From Endobugula sp047636495 (GTDB lineage Bacteria; Pseudomonadota; Gammaproteobacteria; Pseudomonadales; Cellvibrionaceae): a stretch of 64,000 bases of DNA. Both the position numbers and the translations under genes were made by a program. Where the stretch lies: NCBI GenBank assembly GCA_047636495.1, contig JBLILH010000003.1, positions 124,001-188,000 of the forward strand. Reading direction: 5' to 3'. Below the pieces are notes generated by a model that saw only the letters and a program-made list of their open reading frames with translations, was not told where the DNA came from and ran no database searches. Position 1 is the stretch's first letter. The number at the start of each line of letters is the position of its first letter. Below, piece after piece: positions 44,474 to 53,085 of the stretch.

Positions 44474-45412
44474 TTATTTTAGCGCATTGAGATCAATATC
44501 TATACTAAGCTCAGTACCCGCTCGATTAACCATTAACGATACTCTTGATACATCACGTTTATCACGATAGATCGTCATTGCAGAGCGCAGATCGGTGAGC
44601 TTCTCACCATCAATAGAGGTAATTATATCATTTATTTGCAAGCCAGACGCTTCAAAGCTTTCCCTGTCGCGCCCAGGTAACACTCGAAAACCCAGCATAT
44701 CGCCTGTTGACTGATTACGTTCTCTGACTACGCGGATGATTTCATTAAGCTTTTTTCCTTGAGGGCGATCATTGGACAAGATATCGTCAGTGTTTACCAT
44801 CATATTTTCTAGTGCTCCCCCTTCGTCAGCCTCTATAAACTGCGAATTTGAGCCCGCCGCATGTGTAGGGCGCGATGAAATACGTTCACTTTCTGGATAC
44901 AAAAACAATACTTCGGCCTTGCCCCGATTACTCAGTTTAACTCTATCAGAAAACACCTCTAACAAACTCACATCAGACAAGCCTTCTAGCTCTTCTCCCT
45001 CGTGATACAACTGATCGTCACGCCCACTGGCAATAATCGCCTGTCCCTGCCCTTTGATGTCGGCCGTAAACAAACCCTTTAAAACCAGATTTAATTTTGT
45101 TTCTTCTACTATTTCTTCTTTCTTTTCTACTGGCGCTATTATTGCTAGTGCAACATCCGCTTCACCAAATAAGGGAATACCCTTTAAGGCGCTGATATCC
45201 ACTGAGTCTCTCGCGAAGCGGGAGGGAGGTGCACTTTGCTGAACAGCTGCGCCGGAAATCAACGGGGCTTTTGATGAATCTAGCACATCAAACAACTGCA
45301 TTGCAGAGTAGGTGCCCCAAGCAAGAAATAAAGCGCCAACACCGAGATATAACAGCAGTAGCACCGAGACCTCACCTAAACACCTAAGGAACCTCTTATG
45401 ATTGAGATACAT
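44474..45412 (-). CDS. gspC: Type II secretion system protein C
   Basis: About 312 residues. One membrane helix (about 12-40), a proline-rich linker, the homology region that docks on GspD (GIPLFGEADVAL ... TKLNLVLKGLFTA) and a C-terminal PDZ domain (GFRVLPGRDRESFEASGLQI, then NDIITSIDGEKLTD). It links the inner platform to the secretin. The ATG at 45412 is preferred to a GTG at 45424. First gene of the operon. Confidence 0.93.
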   Translation of the reverse strand: MYLNHKRFLRCLGEVSVLLLLYLGVGALFLAWGTYSAMQLFDVLDSSKAPLISGAAVQQSAPPSRFARDSVDISALKGIPLFGEADVALAIIAPVEKKEEIVEETKLNLVLKGLFTADIKGQGQAIIASGRDDQLYHEGEELEGLSDVSLLEVFSDRVKLSNRGKAEVLFLYPESERISSRPTHAAGSNSQFIEADEGGALENMMVNTDDILSNDRPQGKKLNEIIRVVRERNQSTGDMLGFRVLPGRDRESFEASGLQINDIITSIDGEKLTDLRSAMTIYRDKRDVSRVSLMVNRAGTELSIDIDLNALK

Positions 45413-45814
45413 GATTTTTTTCACTCAGTTATTGCGTTTTTATCACGATCTAGACAAATAATGCTTTATCGGTGACTATCTACAACTTATTGTATTTGCT
45501 TGAGGGGCATAAGCTGATACTCACAAACAATACTCTATATCAACCCATATTCTATCTCCACATTAACGTACATAAGCCCACTGCGTGTCAACGGTATAAA
45601 CGTGCAATAATGATGCCCGCCATAAAAAAGGCAGGCGGTGAACCAGACGTTAGAACCAATTCACAATTCACGACATTCTATTATGCTCGCACAGCAACGA
45701 TAAACTGCTCAACAAAGTAAACAATTGCGGTAGAATATCAGGCTGAAGCTTAGCATTAACCATCTTCTAATTATTTTGGTGGGCTTTGAGATTTTGAGGG
45801 AAGTAACGACAACA
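45413..45814. other. Intergenic region between divergent gspC and the pre-gshA gene
   Basis: About 400 bases that must hold the promoters of the type II secretion operon (minus) and of the plus-strand gene. No clear -35/-10 pair, operator or hairpin could be assigned. An 82-codon plus-strand frame at 45472-45720 has no ribosome site and no recognisable sequence. Confidence 0.4.
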
Positions 45815-46165
45815 ATGATTACGCTTTACATTTTACAAAATCAACACGGTTATTTTTTGCAAAAGACCATTGCTGACAAAACGGCTAAAATTCATTATGT
45901 ATGGAGTGATGGGCAAGAGCTAAATAAAATATTCCGCACTATACATAAAGATGAAGCAATTAATATGATGTTCGAAAGTGGCTTTCACAACGTTGAGCTA
46001 CGTATTAGTATCCGAGAATATCCTGCGAGTGGAAAAGGGTTGCCCACGATACCCGCGGAGGACATGCCAGAGCCGCAGCCTGACCCTGTTATTGAAACCG
46101 CTGAAGGCGAAAGTTCCGACGCGTCCGCAGAGATAGCTATCGGCGAAGCGCCTTTATCTGGTTAA
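45815..46165 (+). CDS. Hypothetical protein upstream of gshA
   Basis: Not recognised. About 116 residues from the ATG at 45815; a GTG at 45776 would add 13. The first 80 residues look folded (ITLYILQNQHGYFLQKTI ... HNVELRISIREYP), and the last 35 are an acidic, proline-rich tail without predicted structure. No signal peptide or membrane helix. About 190 bases before gshA on the same strand; linkage is unproven. Confidence 0.6.
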   Translation: MITLYILQNQHGYFLQKTIADKTAKIHYVWSDGQELNKIFRTIHKDEAINMMFESGFHNVELRISIREYPASGKGLPTIPAEDMPEPQPDPVIETAEGESSDASAEIAIGEAPLSG

Positions 46166-46352
46166 GGCTCAGCTCAACAATAGCAAGCTTGCTGTTTGTT
46201 ATGTGTCGATGTTTATGACGATATTCATTATTTGCAGTCCTATTTCTCCATCAATATAGCGCGTTCGTTCTGAATGAGCTCGGAGTCACGCATAGAACAG
46301 CCAACAACATTAGATAGATGTCGCCATAAAAGGTGATTAGGAGCAGAAGTAA

Positions 46353-47996
46353 ATGACACGTTCAGCCGATAGCATGTTAGACGGTGCGGTGTTAAGTGAT
46401 AGGTTAAGCGCATTGTCTAAAGCGCCAAACCACGCGGGCATTGCGGATATTCATCGCGGTCTAGAAAAAGAAAGCTTGCGCATTAAACCCAACGGTACCT
46501 TAGCTTCTAGCCATCATCCTACGGCCTTAGGTTCAGCACTGACTCACCCACACATTACCACTGATTACAGTGAAGCTTTGCTCGAATTCATTACCGAACC
46601 CCGGGAAGATGCGGCGTCGAGCTTACTACGGCTCACGGAACTTCACGCTTACACCTGCCAAAATTTAGATGATGAGCGCCTTTGGCCAGCTAGTATGCCC
46701 TGCATGCTAGGACACGATAGTGACATTCCTATTGCACAATATGGCTCTTCGAATAGCGGCAAGATGAAATCGGCTTACCGCATGGGATTAGGTCATCGCT
46801 ATGGTCGTTCAATGCAAACGATTGCTGGACTGCACTACAACTTTTCCGTGTCAGACGAGCTATGGTCTTTTTTGAGATCGCAAGAAAATAGCGACTTATC
46901 TGTGAGCGACTTTAAAACCCAAGGCTATTTTCGCTTAATTCGCAACTTCCGACGAAATTTTTGGTTATTACTCTATCTGTTTGGCGCATCACCGGGAGTA
47001 TGCAAAAGCTTCGTCGGTGACCGGCCCCATCAATTAGAACCTTTTGGTGAAGATATAAACAGCTTACATAAGCCTTATGCTACGTCATTACGCATGGGCG
47101 ACTTGGGCTACCAAAGCAACGCTCAAGAATCATTAATCATCACCTACAACTGTCTCGACAGTTACACTCAAACCTTATGTAGTGCCATTACGCACACACA
47201 TCCTGAATATGCGGCCATAGGCATCAAAGAGGCCAATGGCGAATACAAGCAACTTAACAATAACCTATTACAGATAGAAAATGAGTTTTACAGTGTTATT
47301 CGCCCTAAACGAACTTCTCAGCGCGGAGAAACAGCGTTGTCTGCATTAATGGATGGTGGCGTAGAATATATTGAAGTTCGCTGCTTAGATTTAAACCCCT
47401 TTGAACCACTAGGCATTAACGAGCAACAAATGCATTTTTTAGATACATTTTTATTGCACTGCCTATTATCTGACAGCCCTTCATCAAGCAATCAAGAACA
47501 TATCGATATTCAAAATAACCAAAAAAGGATGGTCTATCAGGGACGAGACCCCGACTTACGCCTAAGAGATCAAGGTAAAGAGCGCCCTATGCGGGAATGG
47601 GGCGAGATGTTAATGGTGGATATGCAGCAAGTCGCTCGAACACTCGACAATGCAAAAGGCGGCACCCAGTATTCTGATAGCTTGAAAAGCGAGTGGAGAA
47701 AATTACACGACACCTCACTTACGCCTTCAGCTCAAGTGTTGGCAGACATGAAGAAGAACAACAAAACTTTTTATCGTTTCGCTGCAGATTTATCGACACA
47801 GCATCAAGATTATTTTGCTCACTATGTGTTAACACGTGCGCAGCAAGCCCACTATGCTGAGCTAGCAACACAATCTATTGCCAAGCAGGACCGTATTGAA
47901 GCAGACGACATTATTGAGTTTGATCGTTACTTGGCCGACTATTATTCACAATATCAGTGCAACACCATGTCGAGTGTTGGTCAATCGATAGCCTAA
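46353..47996 (+). CDS. gshA: Glutamate-cysteine ligase
   Basis: First enzyme of glutathione synthesis, joining glutamate and cysteine with ATP. 547 residues, proteobacterial GshA type 1. Signature stretches are GLEKESLRIKPNG, TTDYSEALLEFITEP, MQTIAGLHYNFS, YKQLNNNLLQIENEFYS and YIEVRCLDLNPF. The ATG at 46353 is behind AGGAGCAGAAGTAA. Stands alone. Confidence 0.97.
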   Translation: MTRSADSMLDGAVLSDRLSALSKAPNHAGIADIHRGLEKESLRIKPNGTLASSHHPTALGSALTHPHITTDYSEALLEFITEPREDAASSLLRLTELHAYTCQNLDDERLWPASMPCMLGHDSDIPIAQYGSSNSGKMKSAYRMGLGHRYGRSMQTIAGLHYNFSVSDELWSFLRSQENSDLSVSDFKTQGYFRLIRNFRRNFWLLLYLFGASPGVCKSFVGDRPHQLEPFGEDINSLHKPYATSLRMGDLGYQSNAQESLIITYNCLDSYTQTLCSAITHTHPEYAAIGIKEANGEYKQLNNNLLQIENEFYSVIRPKRTSQRGETALSALMDGGVEYIEVRCLDLNPFEPLGINEQQMHFLDTFLLHCLLSDSPSSSNQEHIDIQNNQKRMVYQGRDPDLRLRDQGKERPMREWGEMLMVDMQQVARTLDNAKGGTQYSDSLKSEWRKLHDTSLTPSAQVLADMKKNNKTFYRFAADLSTQHQDYFAHYVLTRAQQAHYAELATQSIAKQDRIEADDIIEFDRYLADYYSQYQCNTMSSVGQSIA

Positions 47997-48055
47997 GGCG
48001 TTTACAAAAACTTATGTGCCCTGCGCGGACAACCAGAAAAGGGAGAATATAGAAA

Positions 48056-48135
48056 GCGGTAGCGCTCTCATGGACAGGGATAACGTGATCTTCGCATCAC
48101 GGCGGGAGCCTAAATGTTGCTCCATATAGACACAA
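48056..48135. other. Structured segment downstream of gshA
   Basis: A run of short hairpins: GTGAT-CTTCGC-ATCAC (about 48085-48100) and GGC-GGGA-GCC (about 48102-48111), the second with GGGA in the loop, and further GGA triplets nearby. It may be a small repeat or an end of the decayed IS element. No RNA family was recognised and no terminator closes it. Confidence 0.35.
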
Positions 48136-48283
48136 GAGAATCTGCGTGACGTGGCTTTTTTATATAGCCTTTGACGCAAGAATTTTCCACGGCCTAGGAC
48201 GTAGGCATATTGTGCGTCTTTTCGCCGTGATTAGCTTGAGTGACCGATTAATTTTGGCCTGCGTCTTTTACTCACGTGTCAAC

Positions 48284-48690
48284 TCAGACTATAGATTGAA
48301 AGTACTTGTCAGCTTCATCATGCCAATATAGTATTACTGCATCTTCTTCAGTCAAGCCTCTATGATGCTCCAAATACTCTGGCACTATTGCATCGGATAA
48401 TCACCCGCCGACCATACCCCGTTACTTGTCGCCCAAAAATAGCTACCCCAGTATCGCTGCTTTAGCTCACAAAATTCATCCTGGTCTTTCTTGATATTCA
48501 ACCTTTTGGACGTTTCACCTAATCACTGGGCGACAGCCTAGGCGGGTATTCTATAGGTATATGGCACTTACTCACAACCATCTTCGATATATGCACATCC
48601 TTAGCGTCATATCTTTGAATGATCAATTCACCACAGCGTGATTAAATACCTTCTGTTCACACTCAATAGCATAGTTTTTACTAGCGTGTA
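48284..48690 (-). pseudogene. tnpA: IS200/IS605-family TnpA transposase remnant
   Basis: Reading the minus strand in pieces gives KDVHISKMVVSKCHIPIEYP, then PRLSPSD-stop-VKRPKG, KKDQDEFCELKQRYWGSYFW, ATSNGVWSAGD and, after a frame change, EYLEHH. This follows the order of an IS200-type Y1 transposase (VVSKDHVHIHIEYPP, LSPSDLVKRIKG, LKKRYWGKHFWA, WSTGNIT, EYLEHH). The HUH metal motif is damaged (HIP), and stops and frameshifts occur, so it is dead. No intact ends were located. The rest of the 750-base gap (47997-48745) holds no intact gene. Confidence 0.8.
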
Positions 48691-48745
48691 GAGACCCGTT
48701 AAATAACGCAAAGAGATCCCCCGGATTATTTAAGCCTAAACAGTA

Positions 48746-49207
48746 TTATTTTTGAACGACGAAGTGACTAAAATATAAATTAAGGATCCCCTGCTTACCT
48801 TCCTCTTTTTCAATCACTTCCTGCACGCTTTTCAGCGCGTTAAGCCGCAACATTTCCTTACCGATTGGCGTATCGACATCTTCATCAGTTTGACGACTAA
48901 AAAGACTCACTAAGCTATCTCTGACCAACGGCATGTGATGACGAACAACATTAGCGGAACTCACATTTTCTACTCTCAGCGAAATTTCTGCCCGCATATA
49001 CCGTAACTTGCCCTCACCCCCATAGTTAACGACAAAAGCGGGATTAACGGGAACATAGGTAGGCCTAGCCAATATTCCTGACGTTTCTTCTGTAGACGCT
49101 ACTTCTGTATCTTCTGGTGCATCGTCTCCTGACCATGCCGGCATGGCCGTTAATACAGCCAATGACAACGGCATCAATAATAGCCACCCAGTCAGTTTAT
49201 ACTTCAT
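48746..49207 (-). CDS. FliL-like secreted protein
   Basis: 153 residues: signal peptide (LLLMPLSLAVLTAMPAWS) followed by a domain matching FliL: AFVVNYGGEGKLRYMRAEIS, HHMPLVRDSLVSLFSRQ, TPIGKEMLRLNALKSVQEVI and LYFSHFVVQK. True FliL has a membrane anchor and sits in a flagellar operon, where it contacts the stator. Here there is a cleavable-looking signal and no flagellar gene nearby, so this is a stand-alone paralogue with unknown partner. Confidence 0.8.
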   Translation of the reverse strand: MKYKLTGWLLLMPLSLAVLTAMPAWSGDDAPEDTEVASTEETSGILARPTYVPVNPAFVVNYGGEGKLRYMRAEISLRVENVSSANVVRHHMPLVRDSLVSLFSRQTDEDVDTPIGKEMLRLNALKSVQEVIEKEEGKQGILNLYFSHFVVQK

Positions 49208-49328
49208 TGATCTTGATCCTCTATCTTTGCCATATGTTACTTCAGTATAGAGACTCTGAAAAATTTGCCACCATTGAATTAAGCGCGTAATCTTCGACTT
49301 TGTTTCTATTTACTATAAAGGTTCTGCT

Positions 49329-49862
49329 GTGTCTTTTCTATTATTCAAACCTATCATGCAACGTCATTACTATCTTCTTTTATGGGCCGGTTGCAGTATG
49401 TTAATTGCCATCGCTCTGTATATGCAATATCAAATGGGGTTAATACCCTGCGCGCTGTGTATGACACAACGCGTTTTTATTATAGCAGTAGGGCTGACAG
49501 CTCTAGTCGCGTGGCTGGTTAAGCCACCCGCTGGTAACAGGTGTTACTCTATTATTGGTATGTTATTGGCTGCTATTGGCGCAGGCTTTTCGATGCGACA
49601 CATATGGCTACAAAGCCTACCTGAAGATTTGGCGCCCGCCTGCGGTCCAACATTAGGGTACTTATTAGAAAATGTGCCCTTTGTCGAAGCATTAGCGGTA
49701 CTATTACAAGGTGATGGTAGTTGTGCAGAGTCTGCATGGTCTTTGTTAGGCCTAACTATTCCCGGTTGGACGTTTGTTGCTTTTGCTGGATTATTTCTTA
49801 TGAATGGTGCGATACTGTATTTATCTATCTCTTATAACCGTTTAGAGAATAGTAAAACCTAG
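49329..49862 (+). CDS. dsbB: Disulfide bond formation protein DsbB
   Basis: Inner-membrane quinone reductase that reoxidises periplasmic DsbA. 177 residues with four membrane helices. Both redox pairs are present: Cys41-Ala-Leu-Cys44 in IPCALCMTQR, and Cys105/Cys132 in the second periplasmic loop (PACGPTLG and GDGSCAES). Begins at a GTG with AAAGG seven bases ahead. dsbA is not in the window. Confidence 0.96.
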   Translation: MSFLLFKPIMQRHYYLLLWAGCSMLIAIALYMQYQMGLIPCALCMTQRVFIIAVGLTALVAWLVKPPAGNRCYSIIGMLLAAIGAGFSMRHIWLQSLPEDLAPACGPTLGYLLENVPFVEALAVLLQGDGSCAESAWSLLGLTIPGWTFVAFAGLFLMNGAILYLSISYNRLENSKT

Positions 49863-50012
49863 AGTGACTGGGATCTATTTTGACCTTTAGCGCTTATCGA
49901 CTTGCAAATAGACCTAAGCTCTTCTACTTTAGGTTTAAGGTTACCAGTGACGCGTTCACTATCTATTAATAACACAACGACTTCTCATAGTAAGTAGTTT
50001 AGGAGCTTGACC

Positions 50013-50480
50013 ATGTTAGAAAATTGCCGATCTGCCAAAGAACGCTGGGGCGGAGTAAATAATATTATTGATAAGTGGCTACATGAACGGCAACAGCTGC
50101 TGGTGTCTTATTGTGACCTCTCTGGGATAGGCGTATTTGATGAAGACAATGTCAAACATCAAGGACAAGTGAAACGTTTTTGTCAAATTTTAGTAGATTA
50201 TGTCTCCGCTGGGCATTTTGAAATTTATGACCAACTGATAAAAGAAGGACAGGACTTTGGAGATAAAGCCGCGCTCAAACAAGCTGCGGAATTGTATGAT
50301 ATTATTGATGTCACCACCGAGTCGCTTATCGACTTTAATGACAAGTATCAAGAAACCGATGATTTAAGCGAGCTAGTAGCCGACTTATCTGATATTGGTG
50401 AAAAATTAGAAACACGTTTTACTGCTGAAGATAAAATGATCGAAGTGCTTCATACTTCTCACAAAGATTTGGTTGCTTAG
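50013..50480 (+). CDS. rsd: Sigma-70 regulator Rsd/AlgQ
   Basis: 155-residue helical protein of the Rsd/AlgQ family that binds region 4 of the housekeeping sigma factor. MLENCRSAKERWGGVNNIID, WLHERQQLLVSYCDLSG and LPxxLSxLGE-like LSELVADLSDIGEKLETRF fit the family. The ATG at 50013 has AGGAG eight bases upstream; the TTG at 50007 is rejected. Follows dsbB on the same strand after 150 bases. Confidence 0.92.
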   Translation: MLENCRSAKERWGGVNNIIDKWLHERQQLLVSYCDLSGIGVFDEDNVKHQGQVKRFCQILVDYVSAGHFEIYDQLIKEGQDFGDKAALKQAAELYDIIDVTTESLIDFNDKYQETDDLSELVADLSDIGEKLETRFTAEDKMIEVLHTSHKDLVA

Positions 50481-50799
50481 CGACCACTGACTATTGCTAA
50501 TTTATGGAGCCTAAACCTTCGTTAATTGGTGCCAGCACACCCTTTTTAAAATAGCCGTTAGTAGCTGAAGCTACTAACGCGCCTCGACCGCTTATAAATA
50601 TCTACTACGCTTATAGATAAAACCTGCCTTTATCCATAAACAGTGAGATTACAGGCGTCGCAGCTATAGGCGTTATCTATATACATGTTGCCGATACATA
50701 CTTCACCGAAATAACATTATCGGCATCAATAACACCTTTATAAGAGGATAACCCATTACTCAGCCCGCTGACTCGCAACACGCTCTGACGACGATCACC
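50481..50799. other. Intergenic region with a hairpin after rsd
   Basis: About 320 bases. A perfect 10-bp hairpin CGTTAGTAGC-TGAA-GCTACTAACG lies at 50556-50579, without a good T-tract; it may end or stabilise the rsd transcript. Nothing else recognisable. Confidence 0.5.
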
Positions 50800-51855
50800 A
50801 TGGTGGCTATCACCCCACCAGCGATCCACCAACTATCAGGTGCTATTTGCTGCAGCTTTATCGCGTTGTTGCTTTTATTTCTTACAGCTTGTAGTGAAAA
50901 GCACTTGCCAGAAACATCAGTAGAGCTCGCCAGTAAAGGCTTATACACCGCCGCACTGGCAAAAAACGCAGAATGGGCAATCGCTGGATCAATTTTTCAG
51001 GGAGGCAGTCTTTGGCGAGTGGCCGATGGCGAACGTTTATATAACTGGAATCACACCGCCGACACAGCGGAGGGCATTCTCTTATTTTCTGATATAGCGG
51101 CTAATAATACTCGCGCCATTACTGCTGACGAATCCACTTTAGTGCTATGGGATATCGGCAGCGGCGAAGCATCACGGTTTTGGACATCGCCCGCTAAGAT
51201 ATTAGACGTCGCTTTATTGTATCACGGGCGGTATGTCGCGATGGGCTTAGCCGACCAATCGGCGGTTATTTTCGACGCGATCAAGGGGGGAATTACACGT
51301 ACATTCCATCATGACGGCAAAGTCCATAGCGTGGCGGTTAGCGATGATCAAACTCAACTCCTCACAGGCTCTGAAGATCGCACGGCGGTTTTGTGGAGGA
51401 TCAGCGATGGCGAGCGCCTACTGACTATTAACCACGAAGAAGAAGTGCAATTTGTTGCACTCAGTCACGACGGACACTACGCACTCACCGCCGCGCAATA
51501 TGATAAAGCCGAGCTGTGGGATACACAAAACAAAGCCCGCTTGGGCAGTATCTCTATGAAGAAACAACGATTAAGTTTAGGTTTGCGTATTACCGCGTCC
51601 ACTTTTAACCAAGACAACACTTTACTCCTACTCGCCTATTCTAATCGTACTGTGGAGCTACGCAATGTTAAGTCTTTGGACATCATAGATCAGTGGATAT
51701 TACCTCGAAGAAATCAATGGCAACCGACATCAACTGCCGCACTTGATGTCGCCTTTGACCCACAAGATGGCCTGTTTTATGCCATTTCGTCCGATGGATT
51801 TTTACACCACCTAAGGCTACATTCTTCGTCATCCACTGTCTTTCCCGATAGCTAG
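50800..51855 (+). CDS. WD40-repeat lipoprotein
   Basis: 351 residues: a hydrophobic signal ending in lipobox LTAC (about residues 28-31), then roughly six WD40-type blades. Recognisable blade ends include ESTLVLWDIGSGEA, DQSAVIFDAIKGG, SEDRTAVLWRISDGERL and YDKAELWDTQNKARLG. A surface or periplasmic beta-propeller, probably for protein contact; no enzymatic residues seen. Such single-propeller lipoproteins occur near dsbB/rsd-like loci in some marine gammaproteobacteria, but no function is established. The hydrophobic start makes the ATG at 50800 or a downstream site possible. Confidence 0.8.
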   Translation: MVAITPPAIHQLSGAICCSFIALLLLFLTACSEKHLPETSVELASKGLYTAALAKNAEWAIAGSIFQGGSLWRVADGERLYNWNHTADTAEGILLFSDIAANNTRAITADESTLVLWDIGSGEASRFWTSPAKILDVALLYHGRYVAMGLADQSAVIFDAIKGGITRTFHHDGKVHSVAVSDDQTQLLTGSEDRTAVLWRISDGERLLTINHEEEVQFVALSHDGHYALTAAQYDKAELWDTQNKARLGSISMKKQRLSLGLRITASTFNQDNTLLLLAYSNRTVELRNVKSLDIIDQWILPRRNQWQPTSTAALDVAFDPQDGLFYAISSDGFLHHLRLHSSSSTVFPDS

Positions 51856-51860
51856 GCACA

Positions 51861-51889
51861 AAAAAAGCCCTCACTGCGAGGGCTTTTTT
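51861..51889. terminator. Bidirectional terminator
   Basis: Stem AAAAAAGCCCTC (51861-51872) with GAGGGCTTTTTT (51878-51889), loop ACTGC. Lies between the convergent WD40 lipoprotein and FKBP genes, with A and T runs on each side. Confidence 0.92.
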
Positions 51890-51917
51890 ATAACAAGCTT
51901 ACGGTAATAATAAATGG

Positions 51918-52694
51918 TTAAGGCATGATAGGTGCATCTGGTAACGCATCTACCTGAGCTATGCTTAGTAATTCAACATCAAAGATCAACACCGCATGGG
52001 GGCCAATCACAGGACCTGTACCACCGGGACCATAAGCTAGATCAGACGGGATAGTCAGTTCGAATTTATCCCCTACGTTCATTAGCTGTAAGGCTTCAGT
52101 CCAACCCGGAATAACGCCGACAACAGGGAACGTGGCTGGCTGGCCGCGATCGTAAGAACTGTCGAATACCGTGCCATCGACCAGGGTCCCTTTATAGTTC
52201 ACCGTCACCGTATCGCTTTCTTTAGGTACTTCGCCATCGCCCGCCACTAATTCTTTGTACTGCAGGCCGCTGTTAGTAGTAACAACACCTTCTTTTTCAG
52301 CGTTTGCCGCTAAATAAGCTGCGCCGGCTTCTTTATTGGCAGTCACTAAAGCGTCTCTCTCGGTTTTTTGGGTCTGCTGAGCGCGTGTTTGTATTTCTTG
52401 GATGGTATTAGACCTGTCTTCTTCTGACATCCGTGATTCCTTATCCTCAACTACATCGGCAACCGCCAGTGCCAATGTGTCGACATCAAGAGTGATGCCA
52501 TCTTGAGTAAATTGTCGAGCCATATTTTCACCAACAATATAGCTTAAGCGTTGATCCAACGACGCGAGCGGTGAGGCTTCTTCTATCGTCGCTGCGGTTT
52601 CAGTTGTTGGTGCTTCTTCTGGGGCCTTGTCAGCACCGCAAGCAGTCAGAATAAAGGTCGCTGCTGTAACAGCAGCGAAACGATGTAATTTCAT
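51918..52694 (-). CDS. FKBP-type peptidyl-prolyl isomerase lipoprotein (FkpA/Mip-like)
   Basis: 258 residues. Lipobox LTAC near residue 19, an acidic linker, an N-terminal dimerisation region (LASLDQRLSYIVGENMARQF, helices to about 135) and a C-terminal FKBP domain with VTVNYKGTLVDGTVFDSSYD, VIPGWTEALQLM and GPHAVLIFDVELL. Assists folding of periplasmic or outer membrane proteins. The normal aromatic pocket residues (Tyr, Phe, Asp, Trp) are present, so activity is likely. Confidence 0.93.
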   Translation of the reverse strand: MKLHRFAAVTAATFILTACGADKAPEEAPTTETAATIEEASPLASLDQRLSYIVGENMARQFTQDGITLDVDTLALAVADVVEDKESRMSEEDRSNTIQEIQTRAQQTQKTERDALVTANKEAGAAYLAANAEKEGVVTTNSGLQYKELVAGDGEVPKESDTVTVNYKGTLVDGTVFDSSYDRGQPATFPVVGVIPGWTEALQLMNVGDKFELTIPSDLAYGPGGTGPVIGPHAVLIFDVELLSIAQVDALPDAPIMP

Positions 52695-53004
52695 GATGGT
52701 TCCTTTTTATTAGATAAAAATATGAATCAATTGGTGAGCCTTACGTAGTGGTAGAAACTCAAAATTCATATCTAATAATATATTAAGAGCCCGTTGTAAG
52801 AAAGCTATTTTACTTACATACTGTGTTTACAACATCGTTTGCTAATGAGGCCCCAAGCTAACGTGGTCTCATTCGGCATCTATGTCAGTACACCTTGAGA
52901 TTACAACAAATGAATCTTCATCCCAACAAAAAATGTATTGAGTCATTTTATTGGGCATCGACTTATATGATGATGACGTTTTCTGGCTATAGAGGAGGTT
53001 AACG
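52695..53004. other. Intergenic region upstream of ubiA
   Basis: About 310 bases between divergent genes. It contains a 9-bp inverted repeat, AATGAGGCC ... GGTCTCATT (about 52842-52872), with one G-T pair and no T-tract. No clear promoter could be assigned. Confidence 0.4.
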
Positions 53005-53085
53005 GTGCAGACACAGATAATCTTTAATCAGCAGGCACTTCGGTTCTTTAATGATGGTAACAGCCCTATGAAACTTTATTTATGA
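53005..53085 (+). CDS. 26-residue ORF translationally coupled to ubiA
   Basis: A GTG-started frame of 26 codons preceded by a near-perfect Shine-Dalgarno (AGGAGGT, five bases from the GTG). Its TGA overlaps the ubiA ATG as ATGA. ubiA has no ribosome site of its own, so ubiA translation probably depends on reading this frame. Peptide: VQTQIIFNQQALRFFNDG then NSPMKLYL. Not recognised; it could be a leader peptide or the last trace of ubiC, which usually precedes ubiA, but similarity to UbiC is too weak to claim. Confidence 0.6.
   Translation: MQTQIIFNQQALRFFNDGNSPMKLYL

Noticed and set aside
45472..45720. 82-codon plus-strand frame near gspC
   Set aside because: No ribosome site and no protein-like motif; lies in the divergent promoter region.
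48146..48331. 61-codon plus-strand frame after gshA
   Set aside because: Overlaps the antisense IS200 remnant; sequence does not look like a protein.
50556..50579. Perfect 10-bp hairpin after rsd as a terminator
   Set aside because: No T-tract on either side; kept only as a hairpin note.
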